A stretch of DNA of 64,000 nt from Perkinsus olseni. Taxonomy: Eukaryota; Perkinsozoa; Perkinsida; Perkinsidae. A program made the translations under genes and the position numbers. The stretch is from assembly GCA_013115135.1 (NCBI GenBank), contig JABANP010000021.1, positions 1-64,000 of the forward strand. Direction: 5' to 3'. The notes below the pieces were generated by a model. That model was not told the DNA's origin. It did no database searches and saw only the letters and a program-made list of their open reading frames with translations. Shown piece after piece: positions 22,414-35,500 of the stretch. Numbering within the stretch: the first letter of the stretch is position 1; each line of letters begins with the position of its first letter.

Positions 22414-23986
22414 TCACGTGCGCTGGTCGAAGCAGATCATATAACCGCCAAGTTCGGCACATGCTATATGCAGTCCGCCACCTTCCGGTGTATCCTCATC
22501 GAGCCGAGTCACCATCTGCGGTTGCCGAGGCGTGATGAAGGCGACTTCCCCCCTGGAGGTGATGAATCTCGAACTCTGGCTGGCTCAGGACCCCACCTTT
22601 GGCAGATGAGAATGTTGTGGGGTATGTCAAGCTTTAACAGCACTGAAACGATAGACCACAGCCCGGCAGCCATCGGGCGCTCGCTGCCTCCATCGACGGC
22701 CGTCAGACGGAAGGTGTAGGCCTGTTCAGGGTACAGCAAAATCACAGAGTATTCCCTTCCAACAGCGGTGGCATCGTCTTCCGCACGCAAAAGATTCGTT
22801 CCTTGATTCCATTTTATCGTCGGTCCTACGGGATAGTCGATCTCCTCCAGCTTGAGGGAAGAAGTCGTAGCTAAGATACGCTTAGGCTCAGCCAACTCGA
22901 TCGGCATCCGCCCGAACGCAGGCTCCCGCAGCGGAATCATGCAGCCTCTGGAATCCAGAACCCTCTCAGTTGCCTCCGGCTCACCTGCCAGAGGATATGC
23001 TACTGTGGTAGAGCTAAAGATGCGGGCAAACGACGCACCACTGGGAGGCTCTCGATCCTGGCGACCCGAAGGCCAGAAAACGTGGAAGTGCAGATGGTTA
23101 ACGCTGGCCCAGGCCCCGAGGGAATTGAACCTACAATTCGACTACAATCAGCAAACTAAGACTCGCTGAAGCTTTCGCTATGGAATATGATCGCCTTGAC
23201 GGGATTACGTCACTTTCATGTCGTCTCTCTCGGGATCTGCAGCGCTCGCAAAGGCGATTGCGACCTCCAGAGCATCTAGGGTGAGAATCTGCGGCCTGTC
23301 GGGAGCCATCGACCTTCCGAAAGCATCTCCTCAACCCACCTGCAGGCCTTGTACTCGGGGCACAGCAGACAGTGACCATAAGCCAGAGGAGACACGTTAA
23401 CAAGGAGAGCGTGAGCACCGGCGCCGAGTGTTCCTGCGCCAAACAACGGTAGGATACTTCACTAGCAGGTGCAAGCTACCTATGATTTCGTCGTCCTTGA
23501 CGCGGGTGAAGTTGAAATCTTCAGCTGCGAACGGTGAATAGGTGAGCTGCCTGCCTTGATTCCGTTCTTTGTGCCCCTCGTTATTCGTCTTCCGCTTCCT
23601 GTCTGTGCGCATGAGATGGATGCCTTTAAAGAAGCGATGCGAACCAGCGATGGGACGCACCTACTCAGACTAGCGTCGCCGAGGTGAAACCAGCTGATTC
23701 CCGCGAGTGCGCCTCTGCTGTCCCGATCGCAAACATCGGCAGAGCGGTTGACTGGGCACTACGTCTACGCGGAAGCGGAGAAAAAGTTGGAATAGCTATC
23801 CTTCAGCCTCGTACTAGCGCATAGTGCCGCAAACTTCGTTTTCTACTGAGTAGGACATTCACGTAACCCTACGCGATATCCCGCCATGGTGGACCTGAAT
23901 GGCCCGCTCTCGGCCTCCGCCAGTTCGTCCCAGCGCCGCAATATCCGCTTCTGCCAGCTCCCACTAAAGTCTAGCTCGGAAGGCAT
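22414..23986 (-). CDS. GDP-sugar phosphorylase, VTC2/GDPGP1 (HIT-superfamily) homologue
   Basis: Spliced exons give an ordered match to the GDP-L-galactose/GDP-D-glucose phosphorylase family. These enzymes phosphorolyse GDP-hexoses; in plants the reaction commits GDP-L-galactose to ascorbate, and in animals it clears GDP-glucose. Visible in order are an N-terminal exon (MPSELDFSGSWQKRI from 23,986), FNFTRVKDDEIIG, LLVNVSPLAYGHCLLCPE, the signature FNSLGAWASVNHLHFHVFW, DIPHNILICQRG, and a C-terminal ELGGYMICF before the stop at 22,414. The histidine motif is H-L-H-F-H, the classical HIT form also seen in animal GDPGP1, whereas I recall plant enzymes having Q at the third position. Introns are short: 47 nt, an apparent 26 nt, and 44 nt. 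The joins between about 23,897 and 23,660 are not resolved. Cytosolic; no targeting peptide is seen. Confidence 0.82.
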
Positions 23987-24200
23987 ACACCGAACCCTCA
24001 CTGCAAAGCTTCATGGAACCCGGGCCACCGAGGTCACCTGCTGCTAGTGACGATCCAACAACGCGAGACAACAAAGCCTAATGAAATCTGAAACTGTTGA
24101 TGGGGATGCTGCGGGGAGGCTGAACAATCACAACCGCAGCATTGAAACCAGTCGGTGTCTAGTGCAAGTGTGGCAATGAAGAGGAGATACGCTCGAGCGG

Positions 24201-27200
24201 TTATGGCTGGGTCTCATCCAAAGACTTGTCCTCCCACTTCAACACTCCATCAGCTCGGAGCTGCACACCACCTCGCGAGTCCCGGGTCCTGAGGACGGCA
24301 GTGCGAGCGAGCAAACTGTTTACTGGCTCCAATAGCAGCCCTACGCTTACCCATTGCCACCGGCGAACATCCGTCTCTTCTCATCTTCGGAATCACTGCC
24401 ACCGGCAAAACCAGGCCCCCATAATTTGGCACCGATAACATTGAGCACAGAGCTAGAGCCCACCACTTGCGATATATTGGCTACAATAACCTTCTTGTAC
24501 TCGTCACTCAAGATCTTCGACAGACCGGATGCCGGGCCTAGCAGCACAGAACCATGCCAGCAGCTTCCCTCGGGATCCGACCGGCCAACCTACCTCGGTA
24601 AGGTTGGTACATGTGGAAGGCTTGCTGTGGCAACACTAGCTCAGAGCCCTTGAGGTCAAGTGTATCCCCAAGGGTGAGCAGACTGAGTAAAAACTTTATG
24701 TCGTCGGGGAGGAATTGACTGTCGTCTATATTAAATGAGCACCTACGGAAAAGGCGATGCCGGCCAGGTACCCCGTTCGGGTTCGAACCCGGAACCCGAA
24801 CTCCGTAGGTACTTACCAGAGCCTGAGACTGATCTGGGAGATGGTCAAACGCTGTAACTTGAGTACACGGCCCAATGGTGCCGGTGTTGTGCACAGATAG
24901 TGATACCTGAACGGGGGAGAAGAGTGGCCCACTCTACAGAATAGAAATTGACTTCCTACGGCACTCCTGCTCGGGCGGCAGCACTGGATATGGTCAGTGA
25001 GGAGAGGCCACCGCTGCTGGAGCCCATGGCTGATATGAGTGCTCCTGTGAGGGCGGTCAGATCATCGAGGGCTCGCGTGTCCAGCGTCAGTGTCAGCGGT
25101 GGGACAGTCACGCAAACGTCGCGGAGATTCTGAACAGCAGCAGGATGGCGTCATCGCGCGAACGCTGAACGAAAACGCTACAAGATCCCGGCCATGACGA
25201 GCGTTGAGCAATATCCCACTCAGTCCCAGGCCAGGCGCCGTCTGCGACTGTTTCCCAGACGACAAGATGAGCAGGTTCCTTGGGACATGCTCCAGTCTGA
25301 TACCCGCCATTCGGAAGGACCGGAGCACCTGAAACACATCAGCCCTACTCCAGCAACGCAGGCAACCAGAGGCTCTCACCAAAGTGTCCGAATGATCAGC
25401 GCCACCTTCCACACCGCAGCTCGCTATGATCGAGGCCTTACTGGCACCACAGTAGCTGAGGACAGGGAGACGAAATTCACACGACCACCGTCACGGACAG
25501 GCGTCAGTCGGGGGTCACTCACAAAAGCTCCTCTCTCCTTCTCCGTATCCTCCGGGCCTTCGAGCCGGGGCCGAATACTCTAACACCGAACTCACCAAGC
25601 TGGAGCTTCAGAGACCACGCCATATCGCCCTGACACAGAGAGGCCCCAATAGCTCATTTGAAGTCCAACGTGAACGTCAGTGCTAGCGGGCGTGCATCGG
25701 AGATGAGGAGCATACGTCCCCGGATGCCTCACCTCAGCTGTGCTACTGTCCGCTGCATGATCACCGGTCTTGTCGAACGCCGCCAGGTGCAGATTAGGAT
25801 TGTACGGTCGTAGGCGTACCAGCACTCCGCCCTCACAGGAGGGCGAAGGGAGTATCTGAGAAGCCTCGCTACGGAGCCTGCGACCAACGAGACCACCGCG
25901 AAGTCTGGAAGTAGTGTCGAAAAATACTTGAAGTGTTGTGGCGGGGAAGCCTTTCCTGGTGATCGGCATGCTGCTGGGGCAATCATCGACATCAATCCGG
26001 TACAACGACGATACCTTGAGAACAACAGGAGTGAGTCCACAGTACCCACGCAAGCACGTACATTTTTCTCGAACTCCACCCTGACGAGTAGGTAATGCTT
26101 CGTTCTGAATGGGTCGCAGAAGCCAACTGACTTAGTTGAATCCACGGGTATCTAGGGACCAGAAGGGTCCGGAAAAAGAGAACTCAGCGGGTACAAGGAC
26201 CTACATGAGTGAACGAGCTTTGGGTTGGGTCGTCTTCCGGGACACACTAGGATGGACTCCAGATGGTAGCACTTGTCGTTGTATACCTGAGAGGGCAGCA
26301 ACAGTTATGTCGAGGAACTGCTGGCAGCAAGATTAACGACGCCGACCTGCAAGCACGACTTCTGCTCCTTCTTCCCATCACCACCACCATCGTCAGCAAC
26401 CTCATAGACAGCAACGTTAACAACGCCACGACTCACAGCAACTTCTACAGTGAGTACCGAGACCTGAGGTAGCATGTGCGTAATGCCTGTCCGCCGAGGC
26501 TAACCGCGACCAACCCTCACCTCCAGTGTGAGGTCGTTGTGGACAGTCATCGGGTAGACACCGGCATGGGACTCTCTAGGTATGATGGGGCCAGTGGGCT
26601 GCCATCCAGAGGTCTCTCCGCTCGAGGGGTCAGCATAGACCACTTGCAGAAGCCGATCCTACCGTCGTAGCAACAGTAAAGGGCGTAGCTTTACTCGCTG
26701 GCTTACTCGTCTGAGGTCCGACCAATGTACGGGTGAGCTCTCCATAGGACCGAGGAGAACGCCCTTCTCGTTCAGCTGGGATACCTTCAAGCACTTGCTG
26801 GTCCGATTAAACCTGATCACAGCAGCAGTGAACTCTGCGGCAATCGCCGAATAGTGCTGAGCAGCCACACTCAGCAACCATAGAGAAGCAGTGACTTACA
26901 CGATGATACCGGGCACGGCGGTGATGACAGTTGACCGGACAAGGTTGAGAGGGAGGGCGTCGGAAGTCGGTACCTGGAATACTCGATCGCTGATGACCGC
27001 GTTCACGCAGCACGAAAGTCTGACCATAACGCCACTGCTCGGCCTAGGGGAAGTGTCGTCTTCAGTCTGCTTCTCCACGACATCTGCCTGTAGTACCACA
27101 CTCGAACCGCCCAGCTCCACCTCGCAGGAGTCTCTCGAGGAGAGTGGGACTAGCACTCGCCGCCTGAACGAGAATGCCTCAGAGGCTCCTCCGCCCAGCA

Positions 27201-30200
27201 CCACTGGTTTGCGGCAGGAGCAGGAGCTTACCACTGGCCTCCTTGGAACTGTTGGCTCCGGTTGTCTACAAAACCGATAGTCAAAGAGAGACCGCCCTTC
27301 TTCCTGTCCTCCACAGGCGACATGTGGTAGAGGTCCTTATCCGAGGACAGTGATGGTGACCGCACCAGATCGTTCACCTGACGCTGGGCCGTATAGGAAA
27401 CGGCCGAGAGGCCGATGCTACTCACTGCCGGTTGCATCGGGTATACGTCGATACCCTCAACAGAGTTGACGAACCAGTTCTTGCTGAAGAGCGTGAGCTG
27501 CTGGCAGCCATCAGGGCCGCTCGTCACAACCGCCGACACGCTGACACTGACGCCGGCTCCGTTGACCACCGGTAAGTCTATCGTCTAAAAACAGCTTCAA
27601 CATCCACTCCCTCAGACATCATCCGCATGAGCCCTACCTGTACGACATTGAGGTCCGCTTCATCGTCGATGAACGTTGGCCGGCCCCAGTGAGTTCCGCG
27701 GGAGGAGGAGCCCGGCACTCGGACTCTCACGAAGGAGGCGTCGATATCAAATATCGGTATCGAACCAGAGCCTGACGGGCCGAGGCGGAGGACCTATGGA
27801 CGAAGGGATGATGAAGCAGACGAGTGGTACGGGCAACGCTCACATGAGGCTCCCTCGCCTGGCTGGCAGTATTCACTTCCACGTCCACATGCATGGGGCA
27901 CTCGTTGGTCACAAGAGCTATCGGGAGCAATGATATCATCCTCGACGCTCCGTAACCAGCCAAGGCATGCTGGTCCGCTGCAGACTCCTCTTCGTCGGAG
28001 GACGATGACGGTGCACTGCTATCGAGGCCATGCGCCGGGGAGTACTGGCAGTTGACATACCTGAAAAAGCGATGGACAACGAAGGCTCGGGGAACGACCC
28101 TTACATGAGCTCATCAGGGTTACTGAAATTACGACAGGACATCTTCAGCCGGCGAGTCCTCGGAGTTGCCGCTTTCCCGACATTGAAGGCACAGGGCAGA
28201 GGCTCACTGCGCTCCCAGTTACCATCATCGGGTTGGATCGAGAAGCCTCCTCCCGCGTGGAAGATGGAGCTTGGCACGCCGATGAAGGCCCTGGGCTCGA
28301 GGAGGAAGTAGCCTTCACGGTCACAGACGACATCCCCAAGTGACGTCGTGAGAGACGTTGGCTTGACGACCTCTGACTCGCCGGTGTCCGAGACGTGGGT
28401 CTGCAGATACACTCGCAGGGGTATGCGGGTCCTGAGACAGCAGTCCGTCGATCGTCCAAACGACATGATGCAGCCTACATGTTAGCTATCCGCACAGGCC
28501 CACTGAAAACAAGGAGCTTGCGTACAGGGGATAAAGCGACCACCTCAGCCTGCCAGTTGCCGTTAGTCGCCACCGAAAGCTCGTTCTCATGAAGGAGCTG
28601 TGCAGTGCCCGGAGAGTCGCCCTCGACCACGACCTCCTCCATAGTGGCACCACTGAACAAGTGGTCGATGCCGATGTGCTTGGGGCCGGGCTGAACGGTC
28701 TCCTTCGCTCCACCATCGCCCACCAGCACCAGGGGCGTGTCGGTAAGGTTGACCACTTGTAATGCATCATTGGCCTCGTCCTCGACAGGCTGGCGGCTGC
28801 CTATCGTGAACTTTTCCTTGGACGAGAACTGTGGGAGGAGGTCATGTAAGACACTCAAGCACATCGGTGAGATTATGAGATCCGAGCTCGAGGCTTCAGG
28901 GGACGTCCGCATGTCCACGCGGATGATCCGACCTTCTGGATCCTCCCGATCGCTCATGCGTTGTATCTGTGAAGAAAAACTGTGGCACCGCCGCCGCCGT
29001 AGGCAGATATCGGGCCCACCTCCACGTTGGTGGTGAGGGGCAGCAGCAGAGGCTCCCACTCGCCCATCTTGTAGTTGATGACGCTAGCTCGAGTAGTCAC
29101 GTCTGCAGCAAGGATCTTGAAGACAGGTGGCTGTCGAGCAGCCCCCGCAGTCAGCCTGGTGCCCTGCTGGTAGTAGATCGACAAGAGCTTGGTGCCGACC
29201 CTGAGCCTGATGGCCGGTCTGGAGAGGCCACTGGTAGAGCAGTACACGAGCTCAACAAGGACATGCGCCCCAGGGGCGAAGAAAACTGCCACCGAGACCT
29301 CCAAGACTTGCGAACTTGGACCTGACAGAGACGACGGTAATGAAGCTGCTGCAACTAGGACAGGCGGAACCTACGCGAAGAGGCTTTAATTCCACGGCGA
29401 AGTTCTCGAAGTATCTTCTTGATACTGGCGACGTCAGGACCCGCCAAGCTCAGCGCCAGGGCATTCTCGAAGCGCACGGTATCCAGCAGCACGCTGATCT
29501 TCTCGCCGGGGATGCTGACGACCTTCCCTTCCACAGTGATCAGCGTGCCCTCGCGATTCTTTCAGTACTCGCCTCGGCGCGACATCGGTAGACGTGGCCG
29601 AAGTTAGAGAACTAATTTTGATCGCACTGGTGAGGTTGATGATAGTTGGTGAAGCTTCGACCTCCTCAGTCTGCTCCGACTCGCCGGCCGTGCCCTGCTT
29701 CGAGGCCTTCGCGTCAACGTCAATCACCACTCGAAGAGAAGACCCATCGCTACTGTATAGGTTCAGCCCGATGCTGTCTAGCTGAATGTCCGTGTCCGGC
29801 AAGAATCTCAGAAATCGCGACCTAGTGCGGCGCTTCGGCATGGACCCCATCGCGTCGGCTACTGAGCAGGCTCTTGAAACAGTACGCAGACCCTCTTCAA
29901 TGGCCGACGACAAGGCGATATCGATACCATGACGGCTCGCTATTCGTACCGCTGGGGAATCCGCGAGACTGAGCGTGGTGGTGAACCCGGCGCCTTCGTC
30001 CTCGCCCGTCGACAGGTTGATAAACGTGTAGTTGGCCACCTTGGCAGTAGCCTGGCCAATCGCCAGCTCAGCCTTCATGCTACTACGGCTAGTGGTGACT
30101 GCCAGGGACTTCGCCGATACTTCAAGTGGATGGGCACCCTCGTGCGTGACAAGGCAGAAAGAGATCTCCCCAAGGCTCGCTCGAAGTTCCACATCCGTGC

Positions 30201-33200
30201 GCTGCCGCCTCGTGGCCAACTTATGGAGGCCCGTCAAAACTCGTCCTCCGTCGGCGACATCAGAGTCCGCAATTTCAGAGTCCCGATAGGCCGCCCTGAT
30301 AGCCTGTCCAATCTCTCGCACAACCCCTAGGGCTGCAGGCGAGATCTTCACGAGGACCTTATCCTGTACACTTGCATCGATCGCTACCAGCTTGGAGAAG
30401 TCCTCTTCGTCTTCTACCTTTCCCATGACAGAGGTAGCGAAATCGACAGAGTCGCCGAGCCAGCAGGCAAGATGACCTCCTCCGTCAAAGACGGTTCAGC
30501 ATCCGTCTCTTGCTCGCTGCCGATCAGGAGGTCCTCCTCACTCTGCTGCCCGTCGCTTCTCACCGGAGATCTCGGTGGCGGCAGACAGAAGGCCGACACA
30601 TGAACATCCTTCACGGAAGTGTCTATGCGCACCGTGGAGGTATCTTCTAGCTTGGAGTCTAGCGTGACCACTCCCAAGTTGACAAGCATATGGTCGCCAT
30701 ACTCGTAGGATTCCTCAGAGGAGCTCTGCTCCTGCGCATCGAGGTCCATCAAGTCCACAACATCAGTACCCGAGCCACCGTGTGGATCTCCGTTCTTCTT
30801 TTCTGACACCGCTAGCTCCAGTACCGGTGCAGCTGCCCGTACAGCTATCAAACAGGGCAGCCTCGCCACCTCGAGTCGACTCCTGCTATGGCCGCGCCCA
30901 AGTCATCGATCTGGTTGATGAGATGCTCCCACAGGAGGGGCCTTGTCGACCTTCGTCGCCCTCCTGTACACCCCAGCCAGCTCCTTGACAGCCTTCACGT
31001 CGACTAACAGAGGTCTGATGCGCAGCTGCTGAGCTTGGGCTATCACAGCCGACTGGTACGGCCATGGGGTGGGATAGAGTCCCCACAGCACTGACACGAA
31101 TGGGGCTGCTTCCTTTGCAGAGGCCTAAAGCAGCGGATTGACAGCTGCGGGACGGGTTCCATGTTCGACTCACTGGTTGCATGGAAGGAGCTATGATCTC
31201 CTTCTCCGACACTTCCAAGGAGATGGATCGTACGGTCAGCTCCCCTGAGGCGGCCAACTTCTTGTGGAAGCCTCGCGAGACCGCCACCGAACCTGAAGGA
31301 ACACCCTAATCACCTCTTTTGACGGTACTAAGACTTGCACTGACCTCTCATATCCGCTATCCGGCCCACCACGATAGCCTTCGTCCTGTCCTTAGTGTTT
31401 TCAGAATCGAACAGAGACAAACAAGAGCCTCTGCTGCCTGGAAGAAGTAATCACCCACAGTTAGCCATCAGTAAACCCACCAACCTACCGACGGTGACTT
31501 CCACCAAGCTCTCCTCGCCTTCCATCTTCGGTATCTCCAGTTTGCCTCCGTTCCTCCTAGCAAACTCCAGCAGTCCCAGCTTAACCCTCTCCATCTCGAC
31601 CTCAGGAGCCGGGGCTCCAACCTCCCCTCCGTCAGAGAACAGAGCGTCCGAGGCTTCCATCACAGTCTTCGTGGTCTCTCTAGCATCATCAGGACTCACG
31701 CCTTCTACTTCAGCAGAGAGCTCTCTCGAGACCTCCGCAACGGTCCTCAAGAAGCCAGGAGTGATATCGGATAACAAGTAGCCACTCTGAATCTCCAGCC
31801 TCCTCCCCTTGTACTGCAGCTCGATGGCCGAGGAGCTCTCCCCTTGCAGTCTTATACAGCCACCGAAAGCCTCGTCTTCGTTACCATCAGCATGGACCAG
31901 GAAGGCCGCACAAGCTCCCTTCCACTCCGAATCAGCCAGGGTCAACGAGACCTTGTTGACTTCGATCACCAGACCATCAGCCTGCCCATCTGCACAGACC
32001 TCCAGGCGGGCCGTGTCGAGGGCCAAGTCGAGGCCGAAGTCGGGCATACTCGGTATAGCGGCACTGGCAGGTGGCTGCAGCTGCCGCGCCTTCTGCACTG
32101 CTTCTCGTATGCCTAACGAATACAGCAATAACGGAGTTCTATGATGTAGAACACGCGACGAATGGAGCTCACGAAGGCCGAGCTGTAGCAGCGAGCAGTG
32201 GACTTTCAGTTGAGCCGTGCTGGACGTCGCTTCCCCCCCCAGACTACCTTTCCTCATGTCCTTCATCGACCCCACTATCTCCTTCACAAGGCCTCTCACA
32301 GTAGCAAGCGTACCATTAACAAACCTCAGACACGCAGGTGTCAGCCGCAGACACAACGCTGATGCCACCTCCACTTTGACATGCAGTGGATGCCGCTGTA
32401 CTACTACATGGACCTCGCTCGGATCGAGGAACTGGGTACAGCCAAAGCCGCCCGCAATGACGACCGGAGTTGTCACTAGTGCTGAGACAATACTCCTCGC
32501 CGTCCTCGCTAGTGACCTGCACTCTGCCCAGGATACACGTGAGCTCATCCGACTTTTCCGCTGGCTTGATGTGGACGATCGGGGCCATCACATCAACCTT
32601 CAGATTCACCAACCGGGTGGCTGTCCGTTGGGATGCTGATTGCAGAAGGTCAGTGAGGTCAGTCATGTCCAGCTGCGAAGCTCTCTCCTGGATCTCCGTT
32701 ATGGCCGATATCCTGGCCTCCTTGTACTCAGTAGCAAACTGTGCTGCTGAGGTAGCGAACTTCCTCAAGGTCTCCGGCTCGATCCAGGCAACAAGAGCAT
32801 CAGACGTGACAGACACAGTGGCCTCGTAAGGGTCCAGAATACCCCTTACCGCTAGACTTGGACCGCGTGAAGCTAACCTCCACTGAAGGGCCATCAGGCC
32901 TCGAGTCAAAGCTCAGGAGATGCTTCCCAAAGCCTTCTACTTGTATATCATCCACCCCACCGTCCACAGCAAACTCCTGCGGGGAGGACAGGTTGGGAAC
33001 TACCACATTGAAGAACAGCCTGCCAAGTCCGAAGTTCAACGCTGGTGGTGTGTCGTCATCCCGTTCGTGCTGGAGGCAATCTACCGTGACGTTGCTGAGC
33101 TCGAAGCTCCAAGTGACACTCCGCTGCATCTTCCGGCCGGTGTCCAGCCCCTTAGTAGCATTACCAACGACCTTATCGACCTCATCCTTGCCCGCCCAAG

Positions 33201-34338
33201 ACGCAAACCATGAGGTGACCTGAGCCTTCTCCTTCTCAGCGTCCTCCTTCAGTCTCAAACCTCTCTCGTAGCGCCATCTCGCCAGGTCCATTGCGGGCAC
33301 CAAGGCCTCAATATTATCGATTCGCTGCGACTCCTTCGAGGCGTTGACGAGAAGCGCTTGATACTCCGCCTTGAGGACGTCCTTGTCCCCCTCCTTTACG
33401 TCCGATGACAGAGCTTGCCTGACTAGCTTCCCTTCCGCATGCAACGTCCGGTTCACTTTGAGGAGCACATTCGCCCGTTCCCTGTCCATCGTGACCCTCC
33501 CTCCATTAACACTGAGAGAGCAGTGCACGGCCCTGTTCTGCTGTGTGCTGCTTGATCAGTAGGGTAGCATCCAAAGGCTCCGGCTTGCAACGGCATCTTG
33601 GGGGACTCTCCAACGTCAATACTGAGCTTACTAAGCTCGCATCGCTTGTACCACTCCCCTGCTACGGCCGTCTCCTCCCCCACCTTCCAATCCTTGTTGC
33701 ATGACAGTACCGACGCTTCGCCGAGGGATACGGTGATCACGGAGTCGTTCACACGGAAGGAGACAGAAACGTCTTTTATCGATATCTGAAAATGCCTCAA
33801 ACCGTCAACCAACGTACGGGCCTGGCGTGGACACTACCTGTATGCTGTTGATCATAGCCGTGAGCAGAGTCCCTGTGAAGCTGCCGACCTCCTCCGAGTC
33901 CAGCTGTCTCTTCAGCTCCATCGCCCGGACGAGATTCTCTATAAGCTCCCTTTTATCCTGTAGCAGTGCCGCTCTCAAGGCCTCTAGACTACCGCCGGCC
34001 TTCTCCAGTCTCTCAGCGAACCCCAAGGAGCTGAGCTCGATCCTGACCTTCTCAACCTCTACTGTGGTGTTAGCAGACAGCAGAGTACTCCACGGTACTC
34101 TTATGCGTATCCGACCAACACTACCCTCGGTAAGGTTAGCCGACCGCAAGTATTTACTGAGCGCAGCCGCGTTCAATTTGGCATTGGCAATGGTCATCTC
34201 GCCATTCCAAAGATCGTGTTCTATCTTGGCCTGACCATCCTGCAGGCCATCGATGTACCGTGACAGCCACCCTACGATGAAATTCTGTAGGGACGACCGA
34301 CGTACAGGCGCCACCTTTCCGCCACCATTAGTTGACAT
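24201..34338 (-). CDS. VPS13/chorein-type bridge lipid-transfer protein
   Basis: One very large minus-strand gene with many short introns. Its start at 34,338 (MSTNGGGK) leads into a chorein N-terminal domain: NFIVGWLSRYIDGLQDGQ, then DLWNGEMTIANAKL and GRIRIRVPWSTLL, the order typical of VPS13 proteins. Exon 1 ends at a GTAGTG donor and resumes ISIKDVSVSF after TTTTCAG. Long coding blocks follow at about 33.5, 32.8, 32.3, 31.4-32.5, 30.9-31.3, 29.4-30.9, 28.1-29.3, 26.9-27.6, 25.6-26.1, 25.1-25.4 and 24.2-24.9 kb. Near the end, LLSLLTLGDTLDLKGSELVL and EYKKVIVANISQVVGSSSVL resemble the conserved VPS13 C-terminal segment before the amphipathic tail. The stop is at 24,201. The estimated size is nearly 3,000 residues. 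Family role: a hydrophobic groove moving phospholipids between membranes at contact sites. The exact exon list and the adaptor-binding repeats could not be verified by eye. Confidence 0.8.
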
Positions 34339-34890
34339 CAATAAAAAATACAACGACAATCAACTGAGAAAGCCAACCTCGTCCTTTCTATCATCCGCAA
34401 CAACTCCATGGCACTTCTCAAGACAGGCAATCTCTCAACCACCGACCGTCACCGATCGAAATTTCGGGGTCCGCTCTCATGCTGCTGATCCCGGGTAGAC
34501 ACCCTTCGCAGCGTCCTCCGCATGCCCTACTAGCGCTCAAATAATGCTGCCCGGCCTCACAAAGCCCTCAACTGCTCCAGTCGCGGAGATTCGAGCGTTA
34601 ACAATAAGGACAATCTAGCCGTACCACACTGTATAGAAGCACTGTATAACGCAATAGAGGGGGTACACTGGACGACAACATCAGGAGTAAATGGTCATGT
34701 GAACATAAGCCCTCACCGAGCGTTCTTTCCGCGACCCGTAGCGTAGCGAAGAGAACGATCCCATGCAGGCCAAGCATCGAGCTCCCCTATCCGGCTCATA
34801 TTCTTACGAGGTGGCGGTACTACACCTCTGAGTTGCTCTACCTCCGACTGGCGCAAGTGCTGAGCAGGGAGTCACGTTCACTGAAGCGAC
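34339..34890. other. Upstream region of the VPS13-like gene
   Basis: This 550-bp gap between the VPS13-like start and the 3' end of the next minus-strand gene presumably carries the VPS13 promoter. No TATA-like box, repeat or RNA gene stands out, and no open frame continues across it. Confidence 0.45.
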
Positions 34891-35396
34891 TCAGATGGAA
34901 CGTACATTCAACAGGTTGGGAAGACTGCCCTCTCTAGCCTCCCTCCGCACGCGGGAACGTCGCTTCCGAGCCTGGTCGTACGCGTAAGGATTGCTAGGTG
35001 CCAAGGACTTGCCATCCGTGCCTTATAAGACGCCAACATTCCGTACTACAAGTAGAGGGTCATTACGAGCGTTAGAGGTGTCCACCAATACGGCTCGCCC
35101 ATCGTCAGAAATTCTGAAACAGCTAACGCTGAGCGACTTCGGCTCCTGAGCTTTAAACGTGCAATCGAAGCCTTTGCCGCCGTTAGCGAACCTGCAGGAG
35201 GGGTAGTTTCGCTATTACCAATGAGGAGATGCGTCAAAAGAAGCCACGGTCGCGGCTCCATGTCCTCTACTACCACTCTCCCCCCTTCATCGCAGGGGTT
35301 CACCCGAGGCTCGCTGAACTGCCTCTTCAAGTCCTTTGCAATGACCTCGGCAAAGATGATCCCACCAAGGTTGGACAATACATTTACATTAGACAT
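34891..35396 (-). CDS. Small hypothetical protein, three exons
   Basis: The start ATG is at 35,396. Exon 1 encodes MSNVNVLSNLGGIIF... and ends at a GTAATA donor. A 47-nt intron joins in phase to GFDCTFKAQEPKSLSVSCF, which continues to NARNDPLL. A second intron of about 42 nt joins in phase to SLAPSNPYAYDQ, a strongly basic stretch (RKRRSRVRREAR) and the stop at 34,891. The result is about 135 residues with no signal peptide, no membrane helix and no motif I recognise. The clean phase at both short introns is the main support. A two-centre palindrome element lies about 30-50 bp upstream of the start codon. Confidence 0.55.
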
Positions 35397-35424
35397 GGAT
35401 ACAAAAAAATGGGGGGGGAAAGAG

Positions 35425-35446
35425 AACACTACTAGTGTTACACTAG
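35425..35446. promoter_or_regulatory. Double odd-palindrome element (copy 2 of 5)
   Basis: Two odd palindromes overlap with centres at 35,432 (C) and 35,439 (T), each with 7-bp arms. This gives the arrangement ACACTA-C-TAGTGT-T-ACACTA. It is between the small minus-strand gene starting at 35,396 and the plus-strand reading that begins near 35,501. The role is unknown. Confidence 0.5.
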
Positions 35447-35500
35447 CACCACAGCAGGAGAATCCACTGCGCTGAGTGGGAACCCAAGCCGCCTAGCGTC

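Noticed and set aside
23885..24046. Plus-strand 53-codon frame starting MVDLNGPLSASASS
   Set aside because: It is antisense to the first exon of the GDP-sugar phosphorylase, which aligns with the family.
24770..24805. tRNA T-arm-like GGGTTCGAACCCG
   Set aside because: It is a 14-bp palindrome inside the VPS13-like gene, with no acceptor, D or anticodon arms around it.
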